Source: Candidatus Eiseniibacteriota bacterium (GTDB lineage: Bacteria > Joyebacterota > Joyebacteria > Joyebacterales > Joyebacteraceae). Taken from it: a stretch of DNA of 5,284 nucleotides. Shown piece by piece: positions 1 to 4,747 of the stretch. The stretch is taken from NCBI GenBank assembly GCA_030609605.1, contig JAUWBY010000172.1, positions 1 to 5,284 of the forward strand, written 5' to 3'. Under the pieces are notes generated by a model that saw nothing but the letters and a program-made list of their open reading frames with translations, made no database searches and was not told the origin of the DNA. Every line of letters begins with the position of its first letter. The stretch's first letter is position 1. Position numbers and translations under genes: made by a program.

Positions 1-141
1 GACTCCGTGGGAGCCGGCGTTGGAGAGGTTGTGCTGGTGGTTGATGAGGGAAGCTCAGCAGCACTGATCACCGGACTTGATGAGCCGCCGATTCGCACCG
101 TCATTGTCGGAATCATCGACAGGATCGATGTGGAAGGATAG
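1..141 (+). CDS. 3' end of EutN/CcmL-family microcompartment vertex protein (partial)
   Basis: Frame 1 is open from the first base to the TAG at 139-141 and gives the last 46 residues of a protein whose start lies outside the window. The visible part reads D-S-V-G-A-G-V-G-E-V-V-L-V, then S-S-A, and ends with the strand T-V-I-V-G-I-I-D-R-I-D-V. This is the typical C-terminal half of EutN/CcmL proteins: an 'avGAGvGe.Vlvv.GssAr' segment followed by 'aiVgIVDsv'. Family members form pentamers that cap the vertices of bacterial microcompartment shells. The stop lies 4 bases before the aldolase start, and the last codons supply the aldolase ribosome binding site, so the two are probably translationally coupled. 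The rest of the shell operon should lie to the left. The family call rests on motif recognition over a short fragment. Confidence 0.85.
   Translation, partial: DSVGAGVGEVVLVVDEGSSAALITGLDEPPIRTVIVGIIDRIDVEG
132..138 (+). promoter_or_regulatory. Ribosome binding site of the aldolase gene
   Basis: GGAAGGA lies inside the final codons of the vertex-protein gene, 7 bases before the ATG at 146. It favours 146 over the upstream in-frame ATGs at 77 and 128, which fall within the vertex-protein reading frame and lack such a site. It also suggests translational coupling of the two genes. Confidence 0.7.
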
Positions 142-145
142 AGAA

Positions 146-964
146 ATGCCCTCGCAGTTCGAGGCTGAACGGCAAATCGTCGAGATAGGGAGGAGGATCT
201 GGGAGCGTGGCTACGTTGCCGCGAACGACGGCAATCTCAGCATCCGGATCGATTTCGATCGCATCGTCGTCACACCGACCGGATTGTCAAAGGGTTTTCT
301 CAAGACTGACGATCTGGCCGTTGTCAACCTCAAGGGACAGAAGCTTGCAGGTCGCTTGGAACCGACGTCGGAGCTGGCGATGCATCTCTTCGCCTACAAC
401 TCTCGCCCTGAGATAGGTAGCGTTGTCCACGCTCACCCGCCCAAGGCCACTGGGTTTGCCGTTGCCGGCGTCGCGCTGGCACAGTGCATCCTTCCTGAAG
501 TCATCCTCTCGCTGGGCGGCGTGCCGCTTGCGGACTACGCGACTCCTTCCACTCCTGAGGTCGCGCAGTCGATCAGCGGGTTCATCGGAACCTACAGCGC
601 CATGCTGCTCAAGAACCACGGTGTTCTCACTCTTGGGGAGGACATCTATCAGGCCTACTACCGTATGGAGACCGTGGAGCATTTCGCTGCGGTCTCTCTG
701 ATCGCGCTGCAGCTCGGGGGCGCGTCTCCTCTCTCCAGAACCAATGTCGAAGACTTGGTCCGCGTCCGCGAGAAGCTCGGAATAGCCGGTCCAGTCGATA
801 TCTGCTACGATTGCGGCGCTTGTCCGCCCTCAGATAGCGAGGCAAGTCGCGGAACCCAGAAGGCTTCAGAGCCGCCGCCGTCCCAGACGCCGGTAGATCC
901 AGTCACCGATGGACTGGTGGAGGCTGTACTCGAGGAAGTGAGGCGTCGAACAGATCGAGCCTGA
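146..964 (+). CDS. Class II (fuculose-1-phosphate-type) aldolase with probable microcompartment encapsulation tail
   Basis: With the start at 146 the protein has 272 residues. Residues 1-215 form a class II aldolase/adducin domain. The N-D-G-N-L-S motif is at 27-32 and T-P-T-G at 43-46. The zinc site expected for FucA-like enzymes is complete: E76 in P-T-S-E, H95 and H97 in H-A-H-P, and H158 in N-H-G. Family members cleave sugar 1-phosphates such as fuculose- or rhamnulose-1-phosphate to dihydroxyacetone phosphate and lactaldehyde. Related folds act as ribulose-phosphate epimerases or dehydratases, so the exact substrate is inferred. The tail is unusual for FucA: C220, C223 and C226 form CX2CX2C, a Pro/Ser/Gln-rich linker covers about 227-250, and a predicted amphipathic helix covers 251-268 with L257, V258, V261, L262 and V265 on one face. 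Such a linker plus short helix is the usual form of an encapsulation peptide. The vertex-protein gene immediately upstream supports a role inside a microcompartment. The catalytic family is firm; encapsulation is a good inference. Confidence 0.93.
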   Translation: MPSQFEAERQIVEIGRRIWERGYVAANDGNLSIRIDFDRIVVTPTGLSKGFLKTDDLAVVNLKGQKLAGRLEPTSELAMHLFAYNSRPEIGSVVHAHPPKATGFAVAGVALAQCILPEVILSLGGVPLADYATPSTPEVAQSISGFIGTYSAMLLKNHGVLTLGEDIYQAYYRMETVEHFAAVSLIALQLGGASPLSRTNVEDLVRVREKLGIAGPVDICYDCGACPPSDSEASRGTQKASEPPPSQTPVDPVTDGLVEAVLEEVRRRTDRA

Positions 965-993
965 CGCAACCGAATGATCCCAGGAGAAGCAGC

Positions 994-1887
994 ATGACCA
1001 GAAAAGGGTGTCTGTGGGGCTGGCTGGCCGGCACTGTCGGCCTTCTCGTCATATTCCTCGTTACTATGATCCTGATAGAATCGCTTCTGGGACGGCAGAT
1101 GCGCTTCCCGACCTACGGTGCCTATATAGGCCTCGTCCGGATCGAGGGGATCATCTCCGATTCGAGCGATGTAATTGCCGATCTGCAGTTCTTCGACGGT
1201 GGCGGCGGACTGAAAGCGCTTGTGGTGAGGGTTGACAGTCCCGGGGGAGGCGTTTCCGCATCTCAGGAGATCTACGAGGAGATCGTTGCGATCCGTGAGA
1301 GTGGCATACCCGTTGTCGTGTCTATGGGCGCAATGGCTGCTTCAGGAGGATACTACGTATCCTGTCCCGCCGACACGATAGTGGCCAACCCAGGAACTCT
1401 CACGGGCAGTATCGGAGTCATTATGTCCTTCGTGAATCTCGAGGACCTGTTCGACAAGGTCGGTGTAGATTTCGAAGTTGTCAAGAGCGGCGAATACAAG
1501 GACATCGGATCCATGAACCGAGAGATGACGCCCGAAGAGCGTGAACTCCTTCAGAGTACGATCGATGACATCCATTTGCAGTTCATGGAAGTCGTCGCGA
1601 CGGAGCGCAGCCTCGACATGGAGAGCGTCCGTGAGATGGCGGACGGACGCATATTCTCAGGGCGACAGGCGCTGGAACGGGGCCTCGTGGACGTTCTCGG
1701 GACTCTTGACGACGCGCAGCTTCTGGCTGCGCGTATGGGCGGCATCCAGGGTGAACCCCGAGTCCTTGAGCCCGTAAAGACCCATCGATTGACGCTGGCG
1801 GATCTGCTCGGCCGTTCCGTCCTCGGGCTCCTGGAGCCGGCCTCTGTCCCGGCGGGCGCCCAATACTTGTTCAGACCTGCCAAGTGA
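994..1887 (+). CDS. sppA: SppA-type signal peptide peptidase (S49 membrane serine protease)
   Basis: This protein of 297 residues starts at an ATG preceded by AGGAG at 982-986, 7 bases upstream. A hydrophobic segment at about residues 8-32 anchors it in the cytoplasmic membrane, with the catalytic domain expected outside the cytoplasm. The S49 features are all visible: V-D-S-P-G-G-G at 80-86, the nucleophile S117 in A-A-S-G-G-Y-Y, T-G-S-I-G-V at 137-142, and the general base K169 in G-E-Y-K-D-I-G. The 52-residue spacing between Ser and Lys matches the known Ser/Lys dyad of the short (Bacillus-type) SppA enzymes, and the length fits that short form. Members degrade cleaved signal peptides and other membrane-embedded remnants. 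The gene begins 29 bases after the aldolase stop with no terminator visible between them, so read-through from the microcompartment operon is possible. I see no functional link to the microcompartment and regard this as a housekeeping gene. Confidence 0.93.
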   Translation: MTRKGCLWGWLAGTVGLLVIFLVTMILIESLLGRQMRFPTYGAYIGLVRIEGIISDSSDVIADLQFFDGGGGLKALVVRVDSPGGGVSASQEIYEEIVAIRESGIPVVVSMGAMAASGGYYVSCPADTIVANPGTLTGSIGVIMSFVNLEDLFDKVGVDFEVVKSGEYKDIGSMNREMTPEERELLQSTIDDIHLQFMEVVATERSLDMESVREMADGRIFSGRQALERGLVDVLGTLDDAQLLAARMGGIQGEPRVLEPVKTHRLTLADLLGRSVLGLLEPASVPAGAQYLFRPAK

Positions 1888-1902
1888 CCTTCACGAAAGC
1901 AT

Positions 1903-1931
1903 TTGACAGATCCCGTGTGTGTTGTTAGGAT
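1903..1931 (+). promoter_or_regulatory. Sigma-70-type promoter
   Basis: A perfect -35 box TTGACA (1903-1908) is followed after exactly 17 bases by TAGGAT (1926-1931), which matches the -10 consensus at 4 of 6 positions including T1, A2 and T6. Transcription would start at about G1938. It lies 16 bases after the sppA stop and points toward the structured stretch and the HU gene, so it probably drives either a small RNA or the HU transcript with a leader of about 332 bases. Confidence 0.75.
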
Positions 1932-1937
1932 ACGTCT

Positions 1938-2225
1938 GGTGAGGCAAGTTGTCTCATTATGGTCATGTGTGTCCATGAGACACCGCTCGAATCCCTGATA
2001 CGCTATCGGTTCGCCAACGTGCGCGGGCCGAAGAGACGCTTCGGGTGTAAAGACGGAAATTTCTGCTACCGTCTGCGATACACCCTGATCGAGAATGCGT
2101 TTCATAGCCGCTTCCCGGAAGTATAGTCGGAGGCGGCAAGCAGGCCATACGAGATGAGTGGCGCCGTGCGCCCCAAGAGAGCAGCGAAGAGCTGCGGCTC
2201 GTGCGCTTCGTGAGTTAGGCGCAGG
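1938..2225 (+). ncRNA. Structured intergenic RNA: long leader of the HU gene or stand-alone small RNA
   Basis: The 382 bases between sppA and HU hold no convincing gene but many possible RNA stems behind a good promoter. In order they are: TGTCTCAT/ATGAGACA (1950-1957 with 1974-1981, 8 bp); GATA/TATC (1997-2000 with 2004-2007); CCGAAG/CTTCGG with loop AGACG (2028-2044); GGGTGTA/TACACCC plus AGACGG/CCGTCT (2043-2085, 13 bp around a small internal loop); GCCGCTTCC/GGAGGCGGC (2107-2115 with 2129-2137, 9 bp with one G-U); GGCGC/GCGCC (2160-2172); GCAGC/GCTGC (2181-2195); TGCGC/GCGCA (2202-2223). CTCGA at 1986-1990 can pair with TCGAG at 2089-2093, which would make a multibranched domain. I cannot match it to tmRNA, RNase P RNA, SRP RNA, 6S RNA or a known riboswitch. 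No U-rich terminator is visible before HU, which favours a leader. The stems are seen in the sequence; function is inferred. Confidence 0.4.
1959..2126 (+). CDS. Possible 55-residue small protein (doubtful)
   Basis: An ATG at 1959 opens a frame of 55 codons ending in TAG at 2124-2126, about 21 bases downstream of the predicted transcription start. The peptide is rich in Arg and aromatic residues and contains C4, C30 and C36. It has no signal peptide or family motif that I recognise. Third codon positions are about 67 percent G or C (37 of 55), which is compatible with coding in this genome but not decisive. The only possible ribosome binding site, GAGG at 1941-1944, is 14 bases from the ATG, which is too far for comfort. 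The frame lies over several strong RNA stems. It could be a leader peptide, but chance within a structured RNA is more likely. Confidence 0.15.
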   Translation: MVMCVHETPLESLIRYRFANVRGPKRRFGCKDGNFCYRLRYTLIENAFHSRFPEV

Positions 2226-2255
2226 GTATGTGGGGAGCATGCCGGATTCCTCGGC

Positions 2256-2260
2256 GGAGG
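2256..2260 (+). promoter_or_regulatory. Ribosome binding site of the HU gene
   Basis: GGAGG ends 9 bases before the ATG at 2270. It decides for this start over the in-frame ATG at 2228, which would add 14 residues unlike any HU N-terminus. Its GAGG (2257-2260) can pair with CCTC at 2249-2252, so it may be partly masked in the RNA. Confidence 0.7.
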
Positions 2261-2269
2261 TTGTGGACG

Positions 2270-2605
2270 ATGACCAAGGCGGATCTGGTAGATCGCATAG
2301 CTGGTAGGACCGGACTGACCAAGCGTGATGTAGCTGTCGTAGTCGAGGCGCTTCTGGACGCAATCAAAGAGGCGCTTGCTGAGCACAAGCACATTGAAAT
2401 AAGGGAGTTTGGAACCTTCAAGGTCAAGAAACGCAAGGCCAGTATGAAGTACAATCCGCGGGACCGCTCGCAGAAGGTCATCGTACCTGAGAAGATGGTT
2501 CCCGTGTTCAAGCCGAGCAAGTTTCTGAAGGAGAAGGTGAACTGGATGGGTGAATCCCGGGCAGCCGCACCAGTGGCGCCCGGCGACGAGTCAACGTCCG
2601 TGTAA
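2270..2605 (+). CDS. HU/IHF-family nucleoid DNA-binding protein
   Basis: This protein of 111 residues starts with M-T-K-A-D-L-V, the usual HU/IHF opening. The helical dimerisation half covers about 1-40. It is followed by I-R-E-F-G-T-F at 44-50, the basic DNA-binding arm at 51-75 with N62-P63 at its tip (the proline that wedges between base pairs in this family), and V-P-V-F-K-P-S-K at 77-84. The 'FKPxKxLKExVN' ending resembles IHF and the broad HU-like group more than E. coli HU. The protein would bind and bend DNA as a dimer in the nucleoid. Residues 91-111 form an extra Ala/Pro/acidic tail beyond the usual length of about 90-95 residues. The G normally found between the arm Arg and N-P is replaced by K60-Y61, and the usual T-G after N-P-R is D65-R66. 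Expression is probably from the promoter at 1903-1931 through a long structured leader. The stop overlaps the ribosome binding site of the next small gene. Confidence 0.95.
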   Translation: MTKADLVDRIAGRTGLTKRDVAVVVEALLDAIKEALAEHKHIEIREFGTFKVKKRKASMKYNPRDRSQKVIVPEKMVPVFKPSKFLKEKVNWMGESRAAAPVAPGDESTSV

Positions 2606-2610
2606 GGAGG
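2603..2610 (+). promoter_or_regulatory. Ribosome binding site of the small basic protein gene
   Basis: TAAGGAGG is a full anti-Shine-Dalgarno match that includes the HU stop codon TAA. The spacing to the ATG at 2614 is only 3 bases, which is short. It supports coupled translation of the small gene with HU. Confidence 0.65.
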
Positions 2611-2613
2611 CGT

Positions 2614-2709
2614 ATGCCAAGTCTGAAGAAGAAGCGCCGCAAGAAGATGGCGAAGCACAAGCTCAAGAAGAGGCGGCGCAAGGATCGTCACAAGAAGAAG
2701 GTCCGCTAG
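2614..2709 (+). CDS. AURKAIP1/COX24-like tiny basic protein, probable small-subunit ribosomal protein (bS22/mS38-like)
   Basis: This 31-residue protein starts M-P-S-L-K-K-K-R-R-K-K-M and ends R-K-D-R-H-K-K-K-V-R. It contains 13 Lys, 7 Arg and 2 His. The pattern of K-K-R-R-K-K-M-A-K-H-K near the start and R-R-R-K-D-R-H-K-K-K near the end matches what I know of the AURKAIP1/COX24 family. In mycobacteria this family is the ribosomal protein bS22, in mitochondria it is mS38, and short versions occur in Bacteroidetes-type bacteria. Known members bind rRNA of the small subunit near the decoding region. The start follows a full Shine-Dalgarno sequence fused to the HU stop, 8 bases downstream of that stop, so it is almost certainly co-expressed with HU. 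Its small size means automated annotation easily misses it. Family assignment is by pattern and the low complexity of the sequence limits certainty; that it is a real gene is more secure. Confidence 0.8.
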   Translation: MPSLKKKRRKKMAKHKLKKRRRKDRHKKKVR

Positions 2710-2792
2710 GTCTTGTCGCGGACGAGTCTTGATGCGGCTTCCTGAGTGTAGAGGAATCGCAGAATGGGACGAGCTCGTGGTCTGGAGGACCA

Positions 2793-3191
2793 ATGGCTGA
2801 GAGGAACAAAGACAACTGGGAGGGGCGAGAGAGACGGCAGTCATCGCGCGTCGATGCGCAGATCGCCCTTCAGTTGTCGGGTTCGGAAGAGGGCTTCCCG
2901 ACTGAATCGCTGACCACTGAGAGCATCAACGTCGGCGCCGAGGGAATCTACTGTCAGGTCAGCCACTTCGTACCACCACTGACGAAGCTCCAGTTGACTA
3001 TGGTACTTCCGATTCGAGACAAGAAGGGGCAGGTCAAGAACGAAGTGGTGAAGACCGAAGGGGTTGTCGTTCGTTGCCAGCCCTCGGGTGGTGAGGGCAA
3101 AGGCTACAGAATAGCGTGTTTCTTTACGGGATTGGGACAGGCGTCCCGTGACATGCTGAGTGAGTACGTGCGGCAGCACAACAACAGCTAG
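2793..3191 (+). CDS. PilZ-domain protein
   Basis: This protein of 132 residues has TGGAGG at 2783-2788, 4 bases before its ATG. After a charged N-terminus, R15-Q-S-S-R19 fits the PilZ RxxxR motif. S-I-N-V-G-A-E-G-I-Y at 44-53 lies where the (D/N)xSxxG motif belongs, and G-Y-R-I-A-C-F-F at about 105-112 is the usual final strand followed by a helix. PilZ domains bind cyclic-di-GMP and regulate motility, exopolysaccharide or virulence, and are cytoplasmic when free-standing as here. In this copy the Ser of the second motif is Gly (N46-V-G48-A-E-G51), so the strength of ligand binding is uncertain. It lies 83 bases downstream of the small basic protein gene with no terminator that I can see, so it may belong to the HU transcript. 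No partner protein is present to indicate the output. Confidence 0.85.
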   Translation: MAERNKDNWEGRERRQSSRVDAQIALQLSGSEEGFPTESLTTESINVGAEGIYCQVSHFVPPLTKLQLTMVLPIRDKKGQVKNEVVKTEGVVVRCQPSGGEGKGYRIACFFTGLGQASRDMLSEYVRQHNNS

Positions 3192-3215
3192 AAGCCCCGA
3201 CTTGGACAGAGGTCA

Positions 3216-3240
3216 GATCGCTACTCGTTCTTGAGCGATC
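3216..3240 (+). other. Stem-loop after the PilZ gene
   Basis: GATCGCT (3216-3222) and AGCGATC (3234-3240) form a perfect 7 bp stem around an 11-base loop, 25 bases after the PilZ stop. No T-run follows, so it is not a terminator by itself. It may protect the 3' end of the transcript. Confidence 0.4.
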
Positions 3241-3280
3241 CTGTTCAGTAAGATCAGATCGACGTGTCACAAAGAGAAAG

Positions 3281-3313
3281 GGCCCAACGGAAGTTCCGTT
3301 GGGCCTCTTCTCT
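3281..3313. terminator. Bidirectional terminator between convergent genes
   Basis: GGCCCAACGG (3281-3290) and CCGTTGGGCC (3296-3305) form a perfect 10 bp GC-rich stem with loop AAGTT. The left flank is A-rich (AAAGAGAAAG, 3271-3280) and the right flank T-rich (TCTTCTCT, 3306-3313). It therefore works in principle for the PilZ-side transcript on + and, with the better T-run CTTTCTCTTT, for the outer-membrane-protein transcript on -. Its place between two convergent stops (3191 and 3386) fits this. Confidence 0.85.
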
Positions 3314-3357
3314 GTACGGTGCGGTGGAATCGGAAGTATGGGGTCTGTGTGCGGCGC

Positions 3358-3377
3358 GGGAGTTCCAGAACGCTCCC
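3358..3377 (-). other. Stem-loop just after the outer-membrane-protein stop
   Basis: GGGAG/CTCCC (3358-3362 with 3373-3377) with an inner TTC/GAA pair forms a short hairpin 8 bases past the - strand stop. It sits within an 8 bp inverted repeat, TGCGGTGG (3320-3327) and CCACCGCA (3376-3383). It lacks a T-run. A role in 3' end stability is a guess; the stronger terminator lies further on at 3281-3305. Confidence 0.25.
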
Positions 3378-3385
3378 ACCGCAGA

Positions 3386-4747
3386 TCAGAAGTGGTAGGC
3401 AGCCTCTACGACGACTGCGGAATCCTCTATTCGCTCGTTGTAGTCGTAATCAGCGCCGGAGCGCTCTGACACCCCGCTGATCCATGCCACATCGATAGTG
3501 AATACTGTGTCAACGAGAATCCCGGCGCCGAGCGTGTAGTAGGCTCTCTCCTGGTCTATCTCCAACCCTTGATACGCGACAGGCCGCGTCATGTAGCCCC
3601 CGCGCAAGCGCAGGGGCATGTTCGGCATCGTTACCTCTATGCCGACACGAAACTCCGACGTTGCCGCATACGCCCGTTCTCGCTCTGACTGCTCCCCGAG
3701 GAATATCTGCCCTTCGTATATCATCTCGGACCAGTTCGCATGGTGGTAGTCCAATCCCAAGGCGATGAGATCGGTTGGATTCCAAGCGATTCCCGCTCCA
3801 AAAGTGAAAGGAAGGCCGATCTCGTCCTTGAAGTCGCGCGTCTCATTGAATTCCCACCCACCAGAACCAACGGTACGCTGCAGCTCCGTCTCATATCCAC
3901 TGAATCTCAGCTCCGCCGGCGTCTCCACGACGAGTCCGGCCGACAGTGATTCAGTAAGATAGAGGAGAGCTCCCACGCGGAATCTCAGCCCTGACACGTC
4001 CGACTCGCTCTGAACGCGCAGTGAGTAGGATTCGTAGGCGTCCGACAGATCCTCGACATCCTCTGCGGTGTAGAGGAAATCTGCACTGTAGTTGCCATAG
4101 AGATATGAGACCGCAGCGCCGAGAGAGACTTTCTCAGAAGCGTCGAACGCCGCGCCGAACGTGAGCGCGTAGATATCTCCAGTGGTCAGGAAGTCTTCAG
4201 TCTGGCCCCACGGCCCTTCTATGAATACATAGGTGCTGTCTGTGACTCCGTCCGGTTCATTCCAGCCGATCGAATCCTCGTAGCTCACCACGAAATCTCC
4301 CGCCAGATCATAGACTTGATCGATCGACACGCCCACAACAAGGCTGCCCCGGAAGGTCGGAAACGGATACGCAAATCTCAAGGAAGAGATATCCGTCGTC
4401 GTCACTGATGTGTCGAAATCACCACCGAAGGCCGACCCGGTTCGTTCCTCTCCACGAAACGCGAGGCCTCCGGCCAGTTCCATTCGCCTCAGCCGCGCTA
4501 GCGCCGCCGGATTCGTGGCCAGCGCAGACGCGTCATCGACAATGGCAAGACCGACACCACCCATGCCCAGAGAACGCGCGCCCACGATGTTGGGAGCCGT
4601 AAGCGGTATCTCGGCTATCGGAGCGATGTACTCGTCGTGGTAGGCCGTAGCGGGAACAGCGACGATGAGGGTCAGGCAGAAGAATATCAGGACAACCGTC
4701 CATCGGACCGGCATCGAGCGCCCGTCTGCTGCGTCGCATGTCAGCAT
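3386..4747 (-). CDS. Outer-membrane beta-barrel protein of the FadL/UPF0164/PorV-like type
   Basis: The protein has 453 residues from the ATG at 4747, or 442 from a second ATG at 4714. Residues 14-35 are a signal peptide (hydrophobic core V-V-L-I-F-F-C-L-T-L-I-V) ending in A-T-A before Y36. The mature N-terminus has G-A-R-S-L-G-M-G-G-V at 56-65 and D-D-A-S-A-L-A-T-N-P-A-A-L at 71-83. This is the hallmark of the FadL/OMPP1 and UPF0164/PorV group, whose members usually read 'GARxxGMGGA..A..DDasA...NPAgL'. The rest alternates polar and hydrophobic residues as barrel strands do, and the chain ends in A-Y-H-F, the C-terminal Phe recognised by the BAM machinery. Family members carry hydrophobic compounds across the outer membrane or serve as type IX secretion barrels; which applies here cannot be told. 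It follows the lipoprotein gene with touching stop and start. The first ATG has GAAGGG 7 bases upstream; the second gives a more normal signal peptide n-region. Confidence 0.88.
   Translation of the reverse strand: MLTCDAADGRSMPVRWTVVLIFFCLTLIVAVPATAYHDEYIAPIAEIPLTAPNIVGARSLGMGGVGLAIVDDASALATNPAALARLRRMELAGGLAFRGEERTGSAFGGDFDTSVTTTDISSLRFAYPFPTFRGSLVVGVSIDQVYDLAGDFVVSYEDSIGWNEPDGVTDSTYVFIEGPWGQTEDFLTTGDIYALTFGAAFDASEKVSLGAAVSYLYGNYSADFLYTAEDVEDLSDAYESYSLRVQSESDVSGLRFRVGALLYLTESLSAGLVVETPAELRFSGYETELQRTVGSGGWEFNETRDFKDEIGLPFTFGAGIAWNPTDLIALGLDYHHANWSEMIYEGQIFLGEQSERERAYAATSEFRVGIEVTMPNMPLRLRGGYMTRPVAYQGLEIDQERAYYTLGAGILVDTVFTIDVAWISGVSERSGADYDYNERIEDSAVVVEAAYHF

Noticed and set aside
77..145. 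Upstream extension of the aldolase (ATG at 77 or 128)
   Set aside because: These starts lie within the vertex-protein frame and lack a ribosome binding site; family similarity begins after the ATG at 146.
1984..2007. Piece resembling a tRNA T-arm (TCGAATCCC)
   Set aside because: No GTTC core, acceptor stem or anticodon arm can be built around it, so it is neither a tRNA nor the tRNA part of tmRNA.
2171..2200. Possible SRP RNA (GAGCAGC-like stretch)
   Set aside because: The conserved GGAAG tetraloop-flanking sequence and the long closing helix of SRP RNA are missing.
1551..2363. Long open frame of 270 codons on the - strand
   Set aside because: It runs antisense across the end of sppA, the promoter, the structured stretch and into HU. 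Its translation is low-quality (Arg/Ser/Pro-rich, no motif) and it overlaps two well-supported genes.
2215..2844. Open frame of 209 codons on the - strand
   Set aside because: Antisense to HU, the small basic protein and the PilZ start. It has no recognisable domain and a composition typical of a mirror frame.
3213..3261. Repeat of TCAGATCG at 3213-3220 and 3254-3261
   Set aside because: Only two 8-base copies with no further symmetry; chance is sufficient and no operator or attachment site can be argued.
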